This document shows positions 1 through 6,259 of a stretch of 10,367 nt of DNA, in pieces. The notes under the pieces are model-generated. The model ran no database searches. It had not been told where the DNA came from and saw only the letters and a list, made by a program, of their open reading frames with translations. The DNA is from Calditrichia bacterium. Lineage in GTDB: Bacteria; Calditrichota; Calditrichia; Calditrichales; Calditrichaceae. Within the stretch, counting starts at the first letter, position 1; each line of letters starts with the position of its first letter. The stretch spans positions 1 to 10,367 of the forward strand of contig JALWEA010000345.1 in assembly GCA_027039465.1 (NCBI GenBank), written 5' to 3'. A program made the translations under genes and the position numbers.

Positions 1-528
1 TTCACCGGGCAGGTCGCCGGTAGGTTTGTTGATATGGCAACCGGCGCACATTTTACGAAGATGGGAAGTGGTTAGCGAGGTGTCCGGAACGTTGGCAATG
101 GCAAGACTTGAGTCGTCGGGTGTTGCTTTTTCCTGCCATTGGTACAGGGTGGAAGCGGCAATGCCGCTGTTGGTTGTCATGATGGATTTGCGGACGTGCC
201 GCGCCCAGGTAGGGTGACAACTGCTTTGACCGCATGTTTTGGTAACCCAATGAAGGTCGGACGGATTTTTTACCATGCCGCGGTGCGCAATGGATTTGTC
301 GGCAACGTCGGGATTGCCCAAATGACATTTGGCGCAACCAAATACTTTGACGGGATGCGAAGCGCTCATGTCGCGTACATTGTTGTGGCAGGTTAGGCAT
401 TGATCGGGCGATGTTGGCGAGGATGGTTTGCGGAATTGATCGAAAATCGCCAGAACAATAAGAAGGCTTAAAACCGCACTTGCCAAAATCAGCGGCAAAT
501 TGAATTTGATTAAACGATTAATTGCCAT
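1..528 (-). CDS. Membrane-anchored multihaem cytochrome c (3' end outside window)
   Basis: This open frame of 176 codons continues past the left edge, so the C-terminus is missing. The protein begins with a short basic stretch and one hydrophobic segment (about residues 9-29), which should act as an uncleaved membrane anchor with the rest in the periplasm. Four c-type haem-binding motifs are visible: CLTCH (44-48), CAKCH (65-69), CGQSSCH (99-105, the rarer CX4CH spacing) and CAGCH (161-165). The start ATG is preceded by AGAGG with 6-base spacing and overlaps the end of the cytochrome b gene by 19 bases, which suggests translational coupling. From this context it is inferred to take electrons from the Rieske/cytochrome b pair encoded upstream and pass them to a periplasmic acceptor. 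The total haem number and any terminal reductase function cannot be seen. The cytochrome assignment is firm; the partner is inferred. Confidence 0.9.
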   Translation of the reverse strand, partial: MAINRLIKFNLPLILASAVLSLLIVLAIFDQFRKPSSPTSPDQCLTCHNNVRDMSASHPVKVFGCAKCHLGNPDVADKSIAHRGMVKNPSDLHWVTKTCGQSSCHPTWARHVRKSIMTTNSGIAASTLYQWQEKATPDDSSLAIANVPDTSLTTSHLRKMCAGCHINKPTGDLPGE

Positions 529-1397
529 CCCGCACCTCTGAAGAAAGTGGCAATCAGTGTTTCAAACAAATAAAAAAGAAATAAAAGAAAGATTAGTATC
601 AGAAGTAAATTTTGACGTTTGGGCCAAACAGGTAAAATAGACAACAGGCCTAAGAATGAAATCGGAAAAACAATACCGCTTAGTCCGACGGGCAGCCAGG
701 ATAGCATTTCCTGCATTCCGCGAAAATACCAAGGCCCTTTAACCACGGCCAATTCCGCTTGCGGATGCGTACCGATGCCGGCCGGAAACAGTACCGCTAT
801 CAAGGCAATTAAAACGAAGGTGTAATAAAAAGCGTAACCATCCGCCTTTAAACGATTGATGTGCATGTAGGTTAGCACAAGGGCTAAAACGGTAAAGGTC
901 GATGCATGGTGCAGCAGAATGGTAAGCACGGAGCCGTTTTGCGCGGGCATGATAAAAAATCGTTTAATGGCCTGACCGGGATCGCCCAAAATATTTAAAA
1001 TGTGCGATAAGATTTGTATGGCGTCGCGGCTTTCCAAACTGCCTAAGCTCAAAAAACCGGAGAAGACAACGGCAATGCCGGTGATAAGTAAAATAACGAG
1101 CCACAACCAGCTTTGCCATCGGTAGTCGGTAAAGGCGCGTTTCAGCAGATATTCGATCACGTGTAAAGTCATGGCCGCTAAAAAGACGTCACCGGCATAA
1201 GCATGGCAGCTATGCAAAAAATGCCCGAACAAACTGCTGTTGACGAGGGCGCTTAGGCTCTTAAACGGGGCGGCCGCCGATTGAAATCCGGGAATAATTA
1301 AAATACCGCTAATCAAAGCAATTAATAAGCTGCTTAACGTAATTTCTCCCAATTTGGGAAGCCAGTAGCGGTTTTGGAATAGTCGATCGTAATTCAT
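510..1397 (-). CDS. Cytochrome b of a Rieske/cytochrome b quinol oxidoreductase (fused b6/subunit IV type)
   Basis: The 295-residue integral membrane protein has about seven hydrophobic helices, as expected for cytochrome b6 fused to subunit IV. The paired haem ligands are visible: H65 and H79 in the second helix (13 residues between) and H164 and H179 in the fourth (14 residues between). The latter spacing is that of b6-type rather than mitochondrial bc1-type proteins. Between helices five and six lies GPWYF (221-225), the place of the PEWY motif of the quinol-oxidation site; the usual Glu is replaced by Pro. The family oxidises quinol (probably menaquinol here, inferred) at the membrane and splits electrons between the Rieske cluster and the b haems. 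The gene starts 6 bases after the Rieske stop, with only a weak ribosome site, and overlaps the cytochrome c gene. The family call is strong; complex composition comes from the operon. Confidence 0.9.
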   Translation of the reverse strand: MNYDRLFQNRYWLPKLGEITLSSLLIALISGILIIPGFQSAAAPFKSLSALVNSSLFGHFLHSCHAYAGDVFLAAMTLHVIEYLLKRAFTDYRWQSWLWLVILLITGIAVVFSGFLSLGSLESRDAIQILSHILNILGDPGQAIKRFFIMPAQNGSVLTILLHHASTFTVLALVLTYMHINRLKADGYAFYYTFVLIALIAVLFPAGIGTHPQAELAVVKGPWYFRGMQEMLSWLPVGLSGIVFPISFLGLLSILPVWPKRQNLLLILIFLLFLFYLFETLIATFFRGAGWQLIV

Positions 1398-1403
1398 GGG
1401 CGC

Positions 1404-1802
1404 CTACAGGGTAACGGTTAGTTGGTTATCGGTTTGGCTGAAAGGGAGCGCTTTTAGATTTTTGCCGGCAGGGCCTTTGATAAACACGCCGTTTAATTGA
1501 AATTGACTGCCGTGGCACGGACAGACGAAACGTCGGTTGACGGCATCCAGCTTTACTTTGCAGCCCAAATGCGGACAAACGCGTGAAAAAACTTTTAGCC
1601 GGGTGGAATTGCGCACAATAAAAACGTCTTCTTCTACCTGCACGGGCTGAAACGGGAGTTTTAACCTGAGCTTAATTCGCTGTTTTTGCCGCACCAAAAA
1701 ACGGGTAAAGCGGGCGGTTAGAAAAAGGACAACAGCGATGATTGCCGCTGAGATGATTTTTAACGCGTTGCGCCGGGTAGTTTTGAATTCCTTGCCGTTC
1801 AT
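1404..1802 (-). CDS. Rieske [2Fe-2S] protein of the quinol oxidoreductase
   Basis: This short Rieske protein (132 residues) has both cluster-binding boxes: CPHLGC (76-81, ligands C76 and H78) and CPCHGS (94-99, ligands C94 and H97). C81 and C96 are in place to form the conserved disulfide typical of high-potential quinol-oxidase Rieske proteins. The N-terminus has a twin arginine (R10-R11, in TTRRNALK) followed by a hydrophobic segment at about 15-37. This fits Tat export with the segment kept as a membrane anchor. The protein should shuttle electrons from quinol bound to the cytochrome b to a c-type haem. It is the first gene of the operon and has its own promoter. No Shine-Dalgarno sequence precedes the ATG, and the predicted leader is only about 10 bases. 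The start is supported because the twin-arginine signal follows directly. Confidence 0.93.
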   Translation of the reverse strand: MNGKEFKTTRRNALKIISAAIIAVVLFLTARFTRFLVRQKQRIKLRLKLPFQPVQVEEDVFIVRNSTRLKVFSRVCPHLGCKVKLDAVNRRFVCPCHGSQFQLNGVFIKGPAGKNLKALPFSQTDNQLTVTL

Positions 1803-1819
1803 GTAATAAATGTATTGAG

Positions 1820-1848
1820 AATATGGATTGGCGGCAAGTTAAAGTCAA
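1820..1848 (-). promoter_or_regulatory. Sigma-70-type promoter of the Rieske/cytochrome operon
   Basis: Read on the minus strand, TTGACT (1843-1848) is followed by exactly 17 bases and then CATATT (1820-1825). These match the -35 consensus at 5 of 6 and the -10 consensus at 4 of 6 positions. Transcription would start roughly 10 bases before the Rieske ATG, giving a very short leader without a ribosome-binding site. It lies downstream of the radical SAM terminator, so the operon should be expressed independently. Prediction by eye only. Confidence 0.5.
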
Positions 1849-1881
1849 TGGTAAGGTAAAATAAGATTTAGGTGGTTGGTG

Positions 1882-1916
1882 AAAAAAATTTGGGACTGAT
1901 AGCTATCAGTCCCAAA
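1882..1916 (-). terminator. Rho-independent terminator of the radical SAM gene
   Basis: A perfect 28-base palindrome (1889-1916; core GGGACTGATAGCTATCAG) is followed, on the minus strand only, by seven consecutive T residues (1882-1888). A G/C-containing stem plus U-tract is the classic intrinsic terminator. The orientation fits the radical SAM gene, whose stop lies 59 bases upstream of the stem, and isolates the cytochrome operon from read-through. Confidence 0.8.
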
Positions 1917-1953
1917 ACAAATGGTTTCTGACTGATAGCAATCAGTCAGAAAC
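1889..1953. repeat. Two tandem related hairpins with compensating stem changes
   Basis: Two inverted repeats stand 36 bases apart. The first is 1889-1916 (perfect 28-base palindrome) and the second 1924-1953 (13-base-pair stem, AGCA loop). They share an 18-base core, GACTGATAGCWATCAGTC, with a single difference. Just outside the ACTGAT/ATCAGT part of the core, three base pairs differ (GGG/CCC versus CTG/CAG), yet pairing is kept on both arms; both then continue with TTT/AAA. Only the first carries a T-tract. They look like duplicated or mobile palindromic elements used as a double terminator or 3'-end stabiliser. The function of the second copy is unknown. Confidence 0.75.
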
Positions 1954-1975
1954 GCACGAATTAATCTTCCATTCA

Positions 1976-3466
1976 TTAAACCGCTTCCAGCACTTCTTCC
2001 TTCTTTTCCTCCGGTCTGCCTTCTTTGTCTTTCGCTGCCCAGCCCAGATACTCTTTTCTCCAAATCGGCAGGGTTAATTCTTCCAATTTTTTGTCGTACT
2101 CGCTCAATGTTTTGTAATATTCGTCATCATGCAAAATCTTGGCCGCAGCATCGTCTTCCGGCTTGGCGTCTTCGGTTAAAATAGATCGCCGGAAGTTTTC
2201 GTAATGATCACGGATGGAGCAGGGCAGTAACCAGTTATCCGGATGATCCCGATGAGCGTATCCGTATTCATCCTGCCACTTACGACCGTTAATCATAAAC
2301 TTGGAGAATAGTGCATCCGTAATGGTCTTGCCGTTGTTGTACAAATCGTAAACATTATCAACGTAATAAGGAACAAAAACGCAGGGCATGATGTTGCCGT
2401 TCCAATCGATGTACAAATAACCGCCCGCACGTCCGTACGCAATACAACCGTTGGACAGTACTCCGCTGTTCCAGAAATCGGCCAGAGGATATTTCTTTTC
2501 TTCCAGCATGTATTCCCACTTTTTGAAAAGTTCGATGCGCTGTTCCGGTTGAACCATAAGCGTCAAAAGCTCATCCGCGCGGCCGATAGGCATTAACTGG
2601 AATTGCCACATGTAACTGACGCCTAATTCTTCAAAATAATAGTCGTAAAATTCATCGGTCAACAGAATATCGGCATTTTTACTTGTGGAAGTAATGGAAA
2701 TACCAAAAGGCACACCCGCTTCACGCAGATTTTCCATGGTGTGTAAAATACGTTTGTAAACGCCTTTGCCGCGCCGTTCATCCGTTTGTTCTTCGTAGCC
2801 TTCAACGGAAATAGCCGGAGTAACATTGCCCAAGTCTTCAAGGCGTTTGGCCAATTCTTTGGTAATTAAGGTGCCGTTGGTGTAAACAAGGAAGAAGGTG
2901 TCGTTAAATTCCTCAAAAAGGTCTAATAACGTTTGTCCTGTTTGGCGATCACGATACATAAACGGTTCACCGCCGCTAATGGTCATAAAACGGGAACCGA
3001 AAACATCATGATTCTCGCGCAGGATTTTTTCCACAATAGGATAGGGCAGATACGTTGCCGTTTCCGCGTTCGAGCTGGCATAGCAGCCGATGCAGGAAAG
3101 ATTACAACGTTGAGTGGGGGATAGTACAAAAAAGGCCGGGGGCTCAATGCCGTACTTTTCTTTGAAGTTGGCCTCACTTTGCAGATTCTCCTGATTGTTC
3201 TGCATAATGGCGTTTTTCACGAAAACTTCGATAAGATTTTTGATGACCTTTTTGGAAATGTACCCGCGATCGATGTTTTTGACCGCTGTGTGTAAAATGG
3301 CGGAAAGGTATTGGTATTTCTTCTCCTGAACAGCGGGGAGGGTATCCGGGCAGTCCGTTACAAAAGATTTGTAAATGTACTTGTCCAACTGGCGGGCTAA
3401 AATTCTACGTCCTTGTTTTTGATTTACAATTTTGCTCAGCATTCCTATTACAAAATTGTCTAACAT
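1976..3466 (-). CDS. Radical SAM protein with partial SPASM-like C-terminal region, substrate unknown
   Basis: The 496-residue protein has the radical SAM cluster motif CNLSCIGC (C121, C125, C128; CX3CX2C), which binds the [4Fe-4S] cluster that cleaves S-adenosylmethionine, and the GGEP motif (165-168) that contacts SAM. About 110 residues of largely helical, charged sequence precede the core. After the barrel, C341-X15-G357-X4-C362 matches the opening of a SPASM auxiliary-cluster domain. Of the expected later cysteines only C416 is seen, so the domain is reduced or binds differently. The tail (from about 430) is strongly charged. The start ATG has AAAGGAG 7 bases upstream (3474-3480), which fixes it over the internal M9. 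The gene stands alone, divergent from the lipoprotein operon and closed by a terminator. SPASM relatives modify peptides or metallo-cofactors, but no precursor peptide was seen nearby, so no function is assigned. Confidence 0.85.
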   Translation of the reverse strand: MLDNFVIGMLSKIVNQKQGRRILARQLDKYIYKSFVTDCPDTLPAVQEKKYQYLSAILHTAVKNIDRGYISKKVIKNLIEVFVKNAIMQNNQENLQSEANFKEKYGIEPPAFFVLSPTQRCNLSCIGCYASSNAETATYLPYPIVEKILRENHDVFGSRFMTISGGEPFMYRDRQTGQTLLDLFEEFNDTFFLVYTNGTLITKELAKRLEDLGNVTPAISVEGYEEQTDERRGKGVYKRILHTMENLREAGVPFGISITSTSKNADILLTDEFYDYYFEELGVSYMWQFQLMPIGRADELLTLMVQPEQRIELFKKWEYMLEEKKYPLADFWNSGVLSNGCIAYGRAGGYLYIDWNGNIMPCVFVPYYVDNVYDLYNNGKTITDALFSKFMINGRKWQDEYGYAHRDHPDNWLLPCSIRDHYENFRRSILTEDAKPEDDAAAKILHDDEYYKTLSEYDKKLEELTLPIWRKEYLGWAAKDKEGRPEEKKEEVLEAV

Positions 3467-3768
3467 GGTCGGGCTCCTTTCTGTTAAATATCGTATTTAC
3501 CGAATGTTCAATGATCACAGAAAGGCTTTCCGCGAACCGGGCAGATAATCTGGAATTAAAATCGTAACAGAAAAGACGGTTTCAAAGAACAGGACTAAAG
3601 CCTTTATTTTAATTACAAAATTTTACGCCCGTAAATAGGGTTTGTTCCTAAAATGATTCAAAAATCAGGTTTTTACGTTGATTTTAATCATTTATTTTCT
3701 TTTTCTACCGATTATTTTTTTTTGTAAGTTTAGGTCGTGGTTATTTTTGAAATTAAAGAGTGAGACTT
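3467..3768. other. Divergent intergenic region with candidate operator
   Basis: This 302-base spacer separates the leftward radical SAM gene from the rightward lipoprotein operon, so it must hold promoters for both. The right half is very AT-rich with long T-runs. A dyad TTTACG-CC-CGTAAA (3622-3635) is a possible operator. TATTTTTG (3742-3749) matches the Bacteroidota-type -7 box, but its spacing to the nearest TTTG is short and it is only 20 bases from the ATG. On the minus strand TTGAAC lies upstream of the radical SAM gene without a convincing -10 partner. No open frame in it looks like a gene and no sigma-54 site was found. Confidence 0.5.
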
Positions 3769-4755
3769 ATGTTAAAACGTCGACGATTTTTTATTGCCGG
3801 GTTAATTTTAGCGCTATCGCTGCTTATTGTGGCTTGTGATGCTCCAAGGCAAAATCCTTTCGATCCAAAATCATCCAATTACACGGATAACCCACAGCAA
3901 TTGGTAACTTCTTCGGTTTATGTCAAACATTTGTATCCGCCGTTCGAACCCATTGCCAACGCCAATCTCATCATTGAAAATTTACATTTGTTTTTGACTA
4001 CCGATGCGCAAGGGCTGGTGACCTTCGAGCATCAACCGGTTGATTCGCTTATCATTCTAAGCGATGCCGATGGTTATTTTAATCGCCGATTTACCATAAA
4101 AACCATTCCAACGAATCAGTATACCATCTATTTAAATGCAAAACCGGAAGTTAAGGACGTTCATTTTTATTCGACCTATACCAATTTTGAGCAGTCCAAT
4201 TCAACGACTAATTTAAGTTTTGACGTCACCGTCCTTGATGCGGATGGCCCGTTGGATGTTACGGTATTTCTTAAAAACGATCAATATAATTTCTCCAAAA
4301 TGCTTTCACAAGATCCTAATAATAAAACTTATTTTTCAACGGATATTTCGGTTGCCGATGAATTGAATAATTTAAGCACCGCACAATTGCCGGAACTAAA
4401 TTTTTATTTGGTCGTCAAAAATTTAAATCAGGATTCCATTAGCGTAGGCACCTATTCCATTCGCCGGGTTATTGACAAGCAGTTGCAGTTGTTAAGTCCG
4501 TCGGCTGGTCAGGCGGTTCAGGATAGTGTGGTGTTCAAATGGATCAATCCCGAATTGTCCTATGATTATGAGTTCACTATTCAATTATTAAAATATCCGA
4601 CATTTGAGAAAATTTTTTATCGGGACATCGGCAAAGATCAGGATCATTTGGTTGTTAAGGACTTAGCCAAGGGGCAGTACTCGTGGTCTCTGCAAGTTCA
4701 GGATAAATTAGGAAATATCTGTCAATCCTATTACATTTATTTTTATTATGAATAA
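3769..4755 (+). CDS. Envelope lipoprotein with NPFDP motif and beta-sandwich domains
   Basis: The 328-residue protein has a lipoprotein signal peptide: basic start (KRRR), hydrophobic core, and lipobox I-V-A-C with lipidated C23. NPFDP follows at 29-33, a pattern known from many secreted lipoproteins of Calditrichota and relatives. Residues about 45-125 resemble a carboxypeptidase-regulatory or transthyretin-like fold (DAQGLVTFEHQP, then DADGYF). Residues about 130-235 are a second beta-rich region. Residues about 238-328 resemble a fibronectin-III-like domain (SPSAGQAV, then VVFKW). Enzymatic motifs are absent, so a structural, binding or sensing role is likely. A GTG at 3760 in the same frame is possible, but AAAGAG (3755-3760) is well spaced for the ATG at 3769. 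The stop overlaps the start of the sigma-54 activator gene by 8 bases, so it is the first gene of a signalling operon and may be its envelope component. Confidence 0.8.
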   Translation: MLKRRRFFIAGLILALSLLIVACDAPRQNPFDPKSSNYTDNPQQLVTSSVYVKHLYPPFEPIANANLIIENLHLFLTTDAQGLVTFEHQPVDSLIILSDADGYFNRRFTIKTIPTNQYTIYLNAKPEVKDVHFYSTYTNFEQSNSTTNLSFDVTVLDADGPLDVTVFLKNDQYNFSKMLSQDPNNKTYFSTDISVADELNNLSTAQLPELNFYLVVKNLNQDSISVGTYSIRRVIDKQLQLLSPSAGQAVQDSVVFKWINPELSYDYEFTIQLLKYPTFEKIFYRDIGKDQDHLVVKDLAKGQYSWSLQVQDKLGNICQSYYIYFYYE

Positions 4756-6256
4756 TCAATCGATTAAAAATAGCGAGAAATACGATAAACTTACGGAAGC
4801 CCATTTGGCGACCATTTATCGCTTAACGCGGCAACTTTCCGCTTTGAGCGACGAAGAGAATGTGCTGGATTTGATCCTTAATCAGCTCATCGAGGAAACA
4901 GGGGCGGAAGTGGGCGCTTTTATTTTTTACGACCGGGACAGCGATACCTTTACTCCGAAGAGCATTATTTCCCGCGATAAGCAGCCGGTCGGGGATATTC
5001 AATTTTCCCAAACCGTTTTTCGGCAGGTATTAAATTCAAAACAGGCCGTACTTTCATTCGATACCTTAACGGACGAGCAATACGCCCATTCGCAAAGTGT
5101 AATCCTTAACCAAATCCATTCCATTTTGGCCTTTCCTTTGATTATCAAAGATCAGGTTTACGGGATTTTGTATTTTGACAGCCGTAAAAACCGGCAGAAC
5201 TTTAATGAGCCTGCACGCCAATTCCTTTCTCTTTTTTCGGCCATCGCCTCATTGGCTTTGGAACAGATTTTGGCCAAGCAAAAGTTCGAAAGCGAGAATA
5301 TTTTATTGCGCAATCAGTTGGCGCGCGATATGCGCATGTCAACAATGGTAGGTGAATCGCCGGTCATGAAGCGCCTGTTCAGTTTGATTAGCAAAGTAGC
5401 GCGCTCGGATGCTTCGGTGTTGATTACAGGCGAAAACGGCACGGGTAAGGAGCTGGTCGCGCGCGCCATCCATGATTTGAGCGACCGCAAAGACAAGCCC
5501 TTCATTGCGCAATATGTGGGCAATATTCCAGGTACTATTTTGGAAAGCGAGCTCTTCGGTTACAAGAAGGGGGCATTTACCGGAGCCACTTCCGACCGCA
5601 TCGGATTGTTTGAAGCCGCCAACGGCGGTACGCTTTTCCTGGATGAGATCGCGGATTTGCCTTATGAAATTCAAGCCAAATTGCTGCGTGTTTTGCAAAA
5701 CAGGGAATTTAAACGTTTGGGTGAAACGATTATCCGCAAAGCTGATGTACGCATTTTGGCGGCTACGAATCAGGATTTGAATAAACTGATTAAAGAAGGA
5801 AAATTCCGCGAAGATTTGTATTATCGGCTCAATGTAGTGCGTATTACGGTGCCGCCCTTGCGCGAGCGTAAATCGGACATTCCTTTGTTGGTAGAGCACT
5901 TTTTGCATAGTATCGATAAAAATTTACGCATCAGCAACGAAGCGCTTAAAAAACTGATAGACTATCATTGGCCGGGTAATGTGCGCCAATTGGAAAACAT
6001 CATCAAGCGAGCCAGTATTTTAGCCTCGGATTCCACCATTCAAGCCGATGATATTCAATTTGACGATTTTGATACCGAACCCTTAGCCCGTCTATTGCCT
6101 AAAAATTTGGAAGATGAAGCATCACTGGAAGAAATCAAAAATTACATTATTCGTAAACGGCTTGAACGTTTTAACGGTAATAAAACCAGAGCGGCCAAAA
6201 GCCTGAATATTTCCTTGCGCGCTTTACAATTGAAAGCCAAAGAACTCGGGTTGTAA
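4748..6256 (+). CDS. GAF-domain sigma-54-dependent transcriptional activator
   Basis: The 502-residue protein has three parts. A GAF sensor domain spans about 30-175. The AAA+ sigma-54 interaction domain (about 200-430) has Walker A GENGTGKE (228-235), the sigma-54 contact loop GAFTGA (275-280, intact), Walker B GTLFLDE (294-300) and GNVRQLEN (410-417). A Fis-type helix-turn-helix lies at about 460-502. It should bind enhancer DNA and hydrolyse ATP to open sigma-54 promoters. There is no response-regulator receiver domain, so control must come through GAF-ligand binding or the co-encoded Ser/Thr kinase. The usual N-C-A-A stretch after Walker A is replaced by QYVGN (255-259), which is uncommon. 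The start lies inside the lipoprotein gene without a Shine-Dalgarno sequence, suggesting translational coupling. A sigma-54-like promoter with upstream repeats lies at 8785-8956 and is a candidate target. Confidence 0.95.
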   Translation: MNNQSIKNSEKYDKLTEAHLATIYRLTRQLSALSDEENVLDLILNQLIEETGAEVGAFIFYDRDSDTFTPKSIISRDKQPVGDIQFSQTVFRQVLNSKQAVLSFDTLTDEQYAHSQSVILNQIHSILAFPLIIKDQVYGILYFDSRKNRQNFNEPARQFLSLFSAIASLALEQILAKQKFESENILLRNQLARDMRMSTMVGESPVMKRLFSLISKVARSDASVLITGENGTGKELVARAIHDLSDRKDKPFIAQYVGNIPGTILESELFGYKKGAFTGATSDRIGLFEAANGGTLFLDEIADLPYEIQAKLLRVLQNREFKRLGETIIRKADVRILAATNQDLNKLIKEGKFREDLYYRLNVVRITVPPLRERKSDIPLLVEHFLHSIDKNLRISNEALKKLIDYHWPGNVRQLENIIKRASILASDSTIQADDIQFDDFDTEPLARLLPKNLEDEASLEEIKNYIIRKRLERFNGNKTRAAKSLNISLRALQLKAKELGL

Positions 6257-6259
6257 AAG

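Noticed and set aside
53..400. Minus-strand frame of 115 codons
   Set aside because: It is a shadow of the cytochrome c gene in another frame; the real frame has four haem motifs and a membrane anchor and continues to the window edge.
1845..2063. Minus-strand frame of 72 codons across the hairpins
   Set aside because: It overlaps the radical SAM 3' end in another frame and runs through the terminator palindromes; the sequence has no protein character.
3721..3749. Bacteroidota-type promoter (TTTG then TATTTTTG) for the lipoprotein operon
   Set aside because: The -7 match is exact, but the spacing is only 17 bases and the site is 20 bases from the ATG in a T-rich stretch where chance matches are likely.
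3760..3768. GTG start nine bases upstream for the lipoprotein
   Set aside because: The AAAGAG ribosome site overlaps this GTG and is correctly spaced for the ATG at 3769.
5339..5908. Minus-strand frame of 189 codons
   Set aside because: It lies entirely antisense to the AAA+ core of the sigma-54 activator, whose motifs are intact; no ribosome site or recognisable domain.
5953..5965. TGATAGACTATCA palindrome, similar to the hairpin core at 1889-1953
   Set aside because: It lies inside the conserved coding sequence of the sigma-54 activator and lacks the shared ACTGATAGC core arrangement and flanking stem.
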